The position numbers were made by a program, and so were the translations under genes. From Endomicrobium sp. (GTDB lineage Bacteria > Elusimicrobiota > Endomicrobiia > Endomicrobiales > Endomicrobiaceae): a stretch of DNA of 5,242 nt. Positions within the stretch are counted from its first letter, which is position 1, and each line of letters starts with the position of its first letter. Shown here piece after piece: positions 1-5,209 of the stretch. The notes beneath the pieces are model-generated. The model made no database searches. It was not told the origin of the DNA and was given only the letters and a program-made list of their open reading frames with translations. The stretch lies in the NCBI GenBank assembly GCA_031273885.1, contig JAISRA010000091.1, forward strand, positions 1-5,242. The letters run 5' to 3'.

Positions 1-214
1 AATGCTCACAGATTGGATATACACTAAAACTCATTTGTTTTCTATTTAACAATTTTCCTTTAATTAATTTATGTTTCATCTCAATAATTTTTGCTGGATT
101 TAAATTAAATTCAAAGACAGAATATTGGATTCTTTCCCCGTAATTTTCAAGAATACGAACAATTTTAGCTCTTAATTTATCATCTACAACATCATAACAG
201 ATTAAAAATCTCAT
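1..214 (-). CDS. cas2: Cas2, CRISPR adaptation protein (N-terminal 71 residues, cut by window edge)
   Basis: Cas2 is the small ferredoxin-fold dimer that scaffolds two Cas1 dimers in the spacer-integration complex. My translation from the ATG at 212-214 begins MRFLICYDVVDDKLRAKI and continues with ILENYGERIQYSVFEF. These are the family's first beta strand with the conserved Asp (D8), the first helix, and the GxRxQxSVFE strand that is the hallmark of Cas2. The frame stays open to base 1, giving 71 codons of an expected 85-100 or so, and reaches the SVYPIC strand near the edge. It starts 29 bases after the cas1 stop in the same direction, so the two are almost certainly co-transcribed. The bases before the ATG are nearly all A and T, with no Shine-Dalgarno sequence. 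The family assignment is firm; whether the missing C-terminus is intact cannot be seen. Confidence 0.93.
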   Translation of the reverse strand, partial: MRFLICYDVVDDKLRAKIVRILENYGERIQYSVFEFNLNPAKIIEMKHKLIKGKLLNRKQMSFSVYPICEH

Positions 215-224
215 ATTATTTTAT

Positions 225-252
225 ATGTTTTATGTTTTATGTTTTATGTTTT
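225..252 (-). repeat. Four perfect tandem copies of a 7-bp unit at the cas1-cas2 junction
   Basis: On the minus strand the unit is AAAACAT. Copies lie at 246-252, 239-245, 232-238 and 225-231. The first copy encodes the last residues of Cas1 and contributes to its TAA stop at 244-246; the rest fills most of the cas1-cas2 gap. The unit carries TAA when tandemly repeated, so changes in copy number would alter the gap to cas2 while leaving the Cas1 end almost unchanged. No function can be assigned. Confidence 0.85.
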
Positions 253-780
253 TATTGTAAATTGCTTAAATTCATTAATTTCGCCAATTAGATATTTTGT
301 AAATAATCTTATATCATTTTCAATTATTTTGTATAATGTTATTTTTTTATCAAGAATTCCATAATAAAATAAATCAGTTTTGAAAAAATTATTCCATTTT
401 TCCATCAAAAGTCCAAAAGATTTTAATTTAAATTCTATACCATTTGGTTGCAATTCAAAATCTTCTTTTTTAATTTCTTTGCGGTTTATTAGATTTAAAA
501 TAAATTTATCTATAAATGGTCTATAGGCTTCCATAAGATCACACACTAGTGATGGTCTACCATAATATTCCTTATGTAAAAAACCAATGTATGGGTCCAA
601 TGCAACAATATTGCAAAATGTATGTATTTCGCATGATAAAAAGGTATAACATAAACTCATTAGAGCATTTATTTCATCTTCCGGAGGATGTTTTGTTCTT
701 TTTGTAAATATGAAATTTGTATTTTTTATTATTTTATTCCAGCGAGAAAAATATTCTCTGCTTTTTGAACCTTCCATCAA
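244..780 (-). CDS. cas1: Cas1 integrase, catalytic domain only (N-terminal domain missing)
   Basis: Cas1 is the metal-dependent integrase that inserts new spacers into CRISPR arrays. This 178-residue frame is the alpha-helical catalytic half. It opens with LMEGSKSREYF, matching the family's GIEGxAxREYF motif with the catalytic Glu (residue 3). PPEDEINALMSLCYTFL follows, then LDPYIGFLH with the catalytic His (69), then GRPSLVCDLMEAYRP with the catalytic Asp (81). INRK and the usual C-terminal helices complete the domain. Glu-His-Asp spacing (66 and 12 residues) suits Cas1. Full Cas1 is about 300-340 residues, so the N-terminal beta domain used for dimerisation is absent. The TTG at 778-780 chosen as start encodes the Leu of the conserved LMEG motif, so it is probably not the natural start. 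The frame is open back to 879 without ATG, GTG or TTG. Either this is a 5'-truncated pseudogene or it starts unusually. Confidence 0.85.
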   Translation of the reverse strand: MMEGSKSREYFSRWNKIIKNTNFIFTKRTKHPPEDEINALMSLCYTFLSCEIHTFCNIVALDPYIGFLHKEYYGRPSLVCDLMEAYRPFIDKFILNLINRKEIKKEDFELQPNGIEFKLKSFGLLMEKWNNFFKTDLFYYGILDKKITLYKIIENDIRLFTKYLIGEINEFKQFTIKT

Positions 781-879
781 ATCAATATTATGTTCTTGAT
801 TTATAGTATTAGTTGTTTTGATTCCATTTTTATTAATATTGATTGTTTTTAGTTTATTGATTATTCTAATTATTCTCCG
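781..879 (-). other. cas1: Open upstream extension of the Cas1 frame, overlapping the cas12e end
   Basis: Reading the cas1 frame upstream from 780, there are 33 more sense codons before a TAG at 880-882. The translation runs RRIIRIINKLKT...NQEHNIDL and leads straight into the MEGSKSREYF catalytic motif. This resembles the helix and linker that precede the catalytic Glu in Cas1 proteins, so homologous sequence probably begins before 780. None of these codons is ATG, GTG or TTG. A GGAG at 875-878 (minus strand), inside the last cas12e codons, lies 4 bases before an ATT at 868-870 and 10 bases before an ATA at 862-864, both in the Cas1 frame. Initiation at such codons is rare in bacteria and is only a possibility here. 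Confidence 0.5.
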
Positions 880-3800
880 CTAGTATCGGTTATTTTACTA
901 TTTTGTAGTTTACTTTGCAAATTAGCTTGTGATTTATTTTCATTCCATTTTTCCTTACTTTTTCTTTGATAAAATTTTTCCCAAGATTTTGCGTACGAAA
1001 TTGAAGTTTTTTCATCATCTTTTCTGTCATATTTAAGATTATTGTCCCCATCACTGGACTTATCTTTTTTCTTGCCCTCTTCTCTTTCTGGTGATGATTT
1101 ATATTTTGTATCTTTATTTTTACTATAACTTCCATCTTTCATGGCATTAACTTCTCCTTCCTTTTCAAAAATCCATCTGCGAGCAATATTTAAACTTGCC
1201 TGTTCATCTGCATTTTCTTCATGTCCACATATTGGACAAATATAAGATTCTTGTGTTTTACGTGGGCTAAGTGCTTTGTGTAATATATTTATTAATCTTT
1301 TTTGTTCCACTTCAGTTAATTCTTCTGGATTCTTGCCCTTTAGAAGGTTAATGATAATTTGATTTGCTTCAAGCTCATTAGATTCTTTTTGTTTTTTATC
1401 ATAACCACCATAGATAACATCAAGAGAAATATCTTTACCGCCGAGTTTTGTCCACCAAACTTCACTACTACTACTACTATTATTATCGCTTTTATCTCTT
1501 AAATTTAAATCATTTATACATTGTTTCATATCTTCTTTTTTATAGACAAAGCCACAGCTAGAACAGGTTGTTGAGGTGTGTTCTGCTATAACTTTTCCCA
1601 ATAGACCACTACGAGTGTTGTTTATAACATCTCCAGCCAGAATTCCATTTTCTTTCAATTTTCGCTTCAGATAATCTTCAATTTTTGTGTACTGTTTATC
1701 AGACATTTTTGTACGTTTTCCACCTCTACCAAAACCTCTTGATAATCCTTCCAATACAATTAGTCCTTTATATTTTGTTGAATAATACAGTAATTCAATA
1801 GCAACCTTTTCCACCATAGAATCCGCTAGATTTTTTGCTTTTGAAATTAAATTTTTATTATATTTTGCCTTCTTTGATTGTTGTTCACCCTTTTGTTGTT
1901 GTATAAGTTTTTGTTCAATATAATAACTTTTACAAGCTTCTGGTATAATAGTTTCTATTCTTTTGCCATCTAAATCAGTGATTGTTATGACCACTGGAAT
2001 TTTTTCTCCTCTATCCACACCAATTATATGTTCATATTCATTATTAAAATTTTTATTATCATTTCCCTTTAACTTTGTAAAAGTAATTGCCACAGAATAA
2101 TCTCCATCCTTTTTAATTATTCTGGCATTATTTAGGGTTATTCCCCTGTTCTCAAAATTGTAGGTGTCATTATAAAAATACTCACGACCAAGTCTTTTAC
2201 CGAGTGCAAGTGGTAATATAAAAGCTCCCTTTGTATTTATTTGTAGGTTTTTTAGTGTGACTACTTCATTTTTTTCTTTATTTTTGTTTTTAGCTTTATC
2301 TCTATCTCTATCTCTATCTTTACTATTATTCTCATTACCATCATCCATTTCTTCTCCTAGATTTTCCATATATTCTTCCACATCAAATTCAATTATACTA
2401 TTGTTAGTACTTTTTTCTTTTTGTGTGGACTTTTTTTTATTATCACTGCTTTCATTACTCTCTTTTACATAACCTTTGAAATTTCCAGCACCTTCAACTA
2501 TTTTAAATTCACCTATGTCAGATTTATTTTTACCTTTTAATTTTTTATTAGTGTCTTTGAGTACATTAAAAGCTAATGAATAGATATATTTTTTTGATTC
2601 ATTATCATTATTGTCTAATTTATTTTTACTATTTAATTTGTTCCTATTATTTGATTCTTGAATCAGTATAGCGGATTTTTTTGATTTTGAAAAACCAGTA
2701 ATTTCAAAAGTTTTACCTATATCTTTACTTTTACCTATAAGACCTTTGCCTATTGAATTAAATTTATTAAATTCACTTCTTGCCCTTGTAAACTCACCAA
2801 AATCATTTTGTCTAAGATATTCAAAAACTAAATTACTTTTTGCAACATACCACTCCAACAAAGCCTTTTTACTTTGGGTATCATCTTCTTTTAGCCCTTT
2901 TTCTATTTTTCTTATTTTTTTATTTATTTTATTTAAAGTAAAAGAAAAATTTTGTGGTTCGTCTGTATTACTTTTATTGTTTATTTTATGTTTGATAAGT
3001 TCATTTTTAATAAATTCAACTGTATCACTCCAACATTCATTTATTTCTTTTGAATATTCATTTATTAGTTCATTTATTGCTATTTTTCTGTCTTTTTTAT
3101 TTTGTTTATTTTGTTTATCTGATTTTTCATGTAATTCTTTTTTTATTTTTTCATATTTATCTAAAGTATTAACTTTATTCTTTGCCTTTATAAATTCATT
3201 AAAATTTTGTCTTAAATATTCAAGGACAGAATTATCTTTTTTTGATATATCATTTAAAAATATATTATTTATTAAAGCTATTTTACTTTGTATATTTCCA
3301 TCTTTTAGATTATCTTTTATTCTCTTTATCTTTTTATCAATTTTATTCAGGATGAATTCAAAGTTCTGTGATTTATCTCCATAAAATAAACATAGTACTT
3401 TATCTGGAATTTTTACTTCTTCACACTCAACATCATTTCTGTTGGTAATTTCAATAATATTTTTTTCTCTATTGGAACAATGTAGAATTAGTTCTATTTC
3501 TTTCTGTTTTATACCATTATAGAATTCTTCTTTTCTCACTCTTTCATCTAAACATCTATTTAATTTTTCATAATAGTTAGCTCTTTCTTTTTTATCTTTT
3601 ATATTTTTTACATCTCCATAAAATACTTTAGCTATTTTTATTTTATAGTGGTATTTAAGTAATTTTATCACCTTATTCATAACTTTACTTCTATCAAAAT
3701 GTTGTATCATTGTTTCCATTTGTTCTTGACTTATGTTATTCCAAAATTCTTTTGCTTTTTCTTTGTGTATATCTATTATATTGTCTAATTTTTTATAAAT

Positions 3801-4943
3801 TTCATTTTCAGATACTGTAGTTTCTTCCCTTTCGACAAGTGGAAAACTAGGAAAACCTTTCATTCTTTTAAACAATTCAAGTTCTTCAGAGCTTTGTTGA
3901 TTAAATTCGTTTATAATCATATTTAATTCTGAGATCGTCAAGTTGTATTCATCTATATCTTCTTTTGTAATGTGTTTATCATGTAGTCCTATTTTTGTTA
4001 TTGGCTTTAACTTTTTTAATTGTTCTAATTTTTCCCGATGTTTTTCTAATTGTTTTAATTCTTCCATTTGTTTTTCTGTTTTTTCAATTTGTTTCTCTAT
4101 TTCTTCAATTTGTTTTTCTGTTTGTTCTATTTGATCTTCTATTTGTTCTGTTTGTTTTTCTATTTTATTATAGTATCTTTTATTTGTTTCAGCTGTATCG
4201 ACAATATCGGTTTTTATCTTGTAATATTTATCAAGAAAACTACATACTTCCTTTGCTACACCAAATAAGATGGATTCATATATATTTGCACTGGCATAAT
4301 CCTTAAATGGTTTACCTTTTGCATACTCTGTAAATAATTTACCATACATAGCATTACTGCTAAAGTTACTAATTTTAGGTATACTTTTAACATTTTTTAT
4401 GTTGTTTTTTTTATTAGTATTTTCATCAAATTTTAGTTTTATTGATTTTTTTGTATGTTCTAGATTTTCACAACAGGAAAAATAATCATACCTAATATTC
4501 CCACCTTTATCCCTAACAGGGTTTCCATCTTTATCTTTAATAGCTGCTCTATAAACTTTTTCAGGTTCTTTACATTCTTTACATACAAACAGATCTCCAC
4601 CGGATATTGTGTTTTCGTCAACTTTTTCTAGTTCTATTCTACCTTTTTTAACACCCTCTTCGATATTAACAACATTAGCTCCAAGTTCTATTAATTCCAA
4701 CGGATCTTTTTTAAATAATTCATACAATTCTTTTAGCACTTCCCTTCTTTTATTGTCAGCATCTTCCATCAATATATCTAATCTTTTTAGTGTATTCTCA
4801 TTAACTCCGCCATACTTCCCATTAGTTTGTATTTTGACTAATATCGTTCGCATGTTTTTTACATCAATATCATCTTTACCATCAAAAAAAGTTGTTTTAA
4901 TGCTCTTTTTTACTCTATTTATTCTTTTATCTTTATCTTTCAT
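870..4943 (-). CDS. cas12e: Cas12e (CasX) RNA-guided DNA nuclease, enlarged form of 1357 residues
   Basis: Cas12e is a single effector that uses a crRNA-tracrRNA guide and one RuvC site to cut both DNA strands. Visible in order: KRINRVKK and MRTILVKI (N-terminal OBD, supporting the ATG at 4941-4943); NTSB zinc site C121, C124, C158, H163; Helical-I with KGFPSFPLVER (362-372); Helical-II to about 728; OBD again with FEITGFS (746-752) and LPLALGKRLGREYF (910-923). RuvC-I is IIGVDRGEKIP with D977, RuvC-II is VLEGLSRGFGR with E1065, and RuvC-III is NADEQASLNIARRW with D1246. The TSL ribbon Cys are C1127, C1130, C1236 and C1239. The end, SWEKFYQRKSKEKW, matches CasX closely. All catalytic residues are present, so activity is plausible. 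It exceeds the CasX proteins I remember (about 980 residues) by about 370, through insertions at 261-313, about 526-726, 827-893 and 1260-1315. It ends on TAA, and the open Cas1 frame overlaps its last codons. Confidence 0.95.
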   Translation of the reverse strand: MKDKDKRINRVKKSIKTTFFDGKDDIDVKNMRTILVKIQTNGKYGGVNENTLKRLDILMEDADNKRREVLKELYELFKKDPLELIELGANVVNIEEGVKKGRIELEKVDENTISGGDLFVCKECKEPEKVYRAAIKDKDGNPVRDKGGNIRYDYFSCCENLEHTKKSIKLKFDENTNKKNNIKNVKSIPKISNFSSNAMYGKLFTEYAKGKPFKDYASANIYESILFGVAKEVCSFLDKYYKIKTDIVDTAETNKRYYNKIEKQTEQIEDQIEQTEKQIEEIEKQIEKTEKQMEELKQLEKHREKLEQLKKLKPITKIGLHDKHITKEDIDEYNLTISELNMIINEFNQQSSEELELFKRMKGFPSFPLVEREETTVSENEIYKKLDNIIDIHKEKAKEFWNNISQEQMETMIQHFDRSKVMNKVIKLLKYHYKIKIAKVFYGDVKNIKDKKERANYYEKLNRCLDERVRKEEFYNGIKQKEIELILHCSNREKNIIEITNRNDVECEEVKIPDKVLCLFYGDKSQNFEFILNKIDKKIKRIKDNLKDGNIQSKIALINNIFLNDISKKDNSVLEYLRQNFNEFIKAKNKVNTLDKYEKIKKELHEKSDKQNKQNKKDRKIAINELINEYSKEINECWSDTVEFIKNELIKHKINNKSNTDEPQNFSFTLNKINKKIRKIEKGLKEDDTQSKKALLEWYVAKSNLVFEYLRQNDFGEFTRARSEFNKFNSIGKGLIGKSKDIGKTFEITGFSKSKKSAILIQESNNRNKLNSKNKLDNNDNESKKYIYSLAFNVLKDTNKKLKGKNKSDIGEFKIVEGAGNFKGYVKESNESSDNKKKSTQKEKSTNNSIIEFDVEEYMENLGEEMDDGNENNSKDRDRDRDKAKNKNKEKNEVVTLKNLQINTKGAFILPLALGKRLGREYFYNDTYNFENRGITLNNARIIKKDGDYSVAITFTKLKGNDNKNFNNEYEHIIGVDRGEKIPVVITITDLDGKRIETIIPEACKSYYIEQKLIQQQKGEQQSKKAKYNKNLISKAKNLADSMVEKVAIELLYYSTKYKGLIVLEGLSRGFGRGGKRTKMSDKQYTKIEDYLKRKLKENGILAGDVINNTRSGLLGKVIAEHTSTTCSSCGFVYKKEDMKQCINDLNLRDKSDNNSSSSSEVWWTKLGGKDISLDVIYGGYDKKQKESNELEANQIIINLLKGKNPEELTEVEQKRLINILHKALSPRKTQESYICPICGHEENADEQASLNIARRWIFEKEGEVNAMKDGSYSKNKDTKYKSSPEREEGKKKDKSSDGDNNLKYDRKDDEKTSISYAKSWEKFYQRKSKEKWNENKSQANLQSKLQNSKITDTSGE
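873..944 (-). other. C-terminal tail of Cas12e beyond the CasX-like end
   Basis: The CasX proteins I recall end a few residues after the KEVWKP motif, which here is KEKW (residues 1330-1333). This protein continues for 24 polar residues, including QANLQSKLQNSKI. By eye, KLQN resembles the K-(I/L)-x-N element in the helix before the Cas1 catalytic domain. The tail may therefore be residual cas1 sequence read in the cas12e frame. This is a weak resemblance, and a simple unstructured tail is equally possible. Confidence 0.35.
999..1166 (-). other. Charged insertion between RuvC-III and the last Cas12e helix
   Basis: Residues 1260-1315 lie between the RuvC-III helix (ending RRWIF) and the final SWEKFYQRK helix. 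They are mostly Lys, Asp, Glu, Ser and Asn. In the CasX proteins I remember this connection is roughly 15-25 residues. The segment is probably a disordered surface loop. Its flanks match CasX, so it is an insertion, not a frame error. Confidence 0.6.
1464..1484 (-). repeat. Trinucleotide repeats encoding five Ser in the Cas12e TSL domain
   Basis: Five consecutive AGT codons (Ser 1156-1160) are preceded by two AAT codons (Asn). They sit in the loop between the two Cys pairs of the target-strand-loading domain, just before the conserved WWTKLGGK segment. This is a microsatellite in a surface loop and likely arose by slippage. Confidence 0.8.
2265..2465 (-). other. Low-complexity charged insertion in the Cas12e oligonucleotide-binding domain
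   Basis: Residues 827-893 are almost entirely Lys, Asn, Ser, Glu and Asp. A short ordered-looking stretch, IIEFDVEEYMENLGEEMDD, is followed by DRDRDRD and a Lys/Asn/Glu run. It is flanked by GNFKGYV on one side and by the CasX-like ILPLALGKRLGRE strand region on the other. In the CasX proteins I recall, only a short segment occupies this place. It is probably a disordered loop of the second OBD section, near where that domain meets RuvC and the guide RNA. A role in RNA or protein contact is a guess. Confidence 0.65.
2298..2318 (-). repeat. Hexanucleotide repeat (3.5 copies) encoding DRDRDRD
   Basis: On the plus strand the unit is ATCTCT, tandem and perfect; on the coding strand it gives alternating Asp (GAT) and Arg (AGA) codons for residues 876-882. 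Both the DNA and the codon choice are uniform, which indicates recent slippage expansion. It lies inside the charged OBD insertion. Confidence 0.85.
2766..2954 (-). repeat. Helical-II duplication in Cas12e, copy 2 (residues 664-726)
   Basis: This copy begins QNFSFTLNKINKKIRKI and continues with DTQSKKALLEWYVAK and VFEYLRQNDFGEF. It matches the segment of CasX reading roughly ERIDKKI...DAQSKA.LTDWLRAKASFV better than copy 1 does, retaining the Trp and the AK of that helix. It probably holds the ancestral place just before the second OBD section. Confidence 0.8.
3168..3368 (-). repeat. Helical-II duplication in Cas12e, copy 1 (residues 526-592)
   Basis: This copy begins QNFEFILNKIDKKIKRI and continues with IQSKIALIN and VLEYLRQNFNEF. 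Aligned by eye with residues 664-726, about half of the positions are identical. The shared blocks include QNF, LNKI, KKI, QSK, EYLRQN and EF. It carries about five extra residues in the middle and lacks the Trp of copy 2, so it looks like the diverged copy. Residues 593-663, Lys- and Asn-rich, separate the two. Confidence 0.8.
4059..4163 (-). repeat. Five 21-bp imperfect repeats encoding a coiled coil in Cas12e
   Basis: Residues 261-295 are five heptads: IEKQTEQ, IEDQIEQ, TEKQIEE, IEKQIEK and TEKQMEE. Less regular heptads continue to residue 313, just before P314. Ile, Thr, Met and Leu recur at the core positions, as in a coiled coil. The matching DNA is a 21-bp imperfect tandem array. In CasX this position of Helical-I is a short helix-to-helix connection before the HTKE(G/D)ID-YN segment, seen here as HITKEDIDEYN. 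Confidence 0.8.
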
Positions 4944-4961
4944 AAATAATTAGAATTATTT
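4944..4961. promoter_or_regulatory. Palindrome directly before the cas12e start codon
   Basis: AAATAATT and AATTATTT form perfect 8-bp arms around a 2-bp centre, ending at the base next to the cas12e ATG. Position and symmetry suit an operator or an RNA hairpin covering the ribosome-binding region. In such AT-rich DNA chance symmetry is also possible. No Shine-Dalgarno sequence lies in or near it. Confidence 0.4.
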
Positions 4962-4980
4962 GACAAAATATATGAAAAAG

Positions 4981-5009
4981 ATGATATTTTTAAGTTTAAA
5001 TATTGTCAA
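4981..5009 (-). promoter_or_regulatory. Probable sigma-70-type promoter of cas12e
   Basis: Read on the minus strand, a perfect TTGACA (5004-5009) is followed after 17 bp by TATCAT (4981-4986), one mismatch from TATAAT. The spacing is ideal. Transcription would start near 4974, leaving a leader of about 30 bases before the cas12e ATG. With no other gene start between cas12e, cas1 and cas2, this promoter may drive all three. Confidence 0.65.
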
Positions 5010-5076
5010 GAGATTTTTTATTAGTTGGGATTGAATAACAATTATTGCACTTATGCCACCTCCTCGTCCACTCCAT
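4996..5076 (-). other. Tiny open frame with a CxxC pair, unrecognised
   Basis: A 26-codon frame from an ATG at 5074-5076 reads MEWTRRWHKCNNCYSIPTN and ends at TAA 4996-4998. The KCNNC pair is reminiscent of half a zinc ribbon, but it is far too short to judge. It overlaps the end of the neighbouring 52-codon open frame in another phase and runs through the -35 box of the cas12e promoter. It may be part of a decayed gene or chance. Confidence 0.2.
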
Positions 5077-5209
5077 TATTCTCAAGTTTTTTCAGGTGTT
5101 TTATATAGACTAGATTATTTGTGTATTCGCTATAGCCACAATATTTATCAAGGTTTTCAAATATTTCCTTTAAATTTGCCCAGAGATTTATAGATATATG
5201 TAACGTGTT
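5051..5209 (-). pseudogene. Possible C-terminal remnant of an unidentified protein
   Basis: This 52-codon open frame has no ATG, GTG or TTG near its beginning. Its translation looks protein-like: INLWANLKEIFENLDKY, then CGYSEYTNNLVYIKHLKKLE, ending DEEVA and TAA. A second frame, from an ATG at 5232-5234, reads MSNTDKRIKHVTYIY and stops at 5157-5159. One frame change in the AT-rich stretch around 5190-5210 would join the two into a product of about 60 residues. I recognise no family. The frame may be a broken gene, the end of a gene from beyond the window with a sequencing error, or chance. Confidence 0.3.

Noticed and set aside
890..1135. An 81-codon minus-strand frame inside the end of cas12e, considered as the missing Cas1 N-terminus
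   Set aside because: Its Lys/Ile/Met-rich translation has none of the Cas1 beta-domain pattern, and it is the shifted frame of the charged Cas12e loop.
2257..4953. Several long plus-strand open frames opposite cas12e (for example 2746-3384, 3995-4306, 4609-4953)
   Set aside because: They are antisense to strongly supported Cas12e coding sequence. Their Phe/Leu/Ser/Ile-rich translations are what antisense of Lys/Glu/Asn codons gives.
4960..4988. Plus-strand promoter with TTGACA at 4960-4965
   Set aside because: Its best -10 candidate, GATATT, lacks the important first T. It is kept only as part of an inverted-repeat observation, not as a feature.
5116..5143. Imperfect hairpin (TATTTGTG / CACAATA around GCTATAGC) considered as a tracrRNA stem
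   Set aside because: It does not match the CasX tracrRNA scaffold I remember beyond a vague similarity, no anti-repeat can be tested without the array, and it lies in a protein-like open frame.
5053..5193. Plus-strand 46-codon frame starting MPPPRPLHYS
   Set aside because: It is short, has no clear ribosome site, and lies opposite the more protein-like minus-strand frame. Nothing in it is recognisable.
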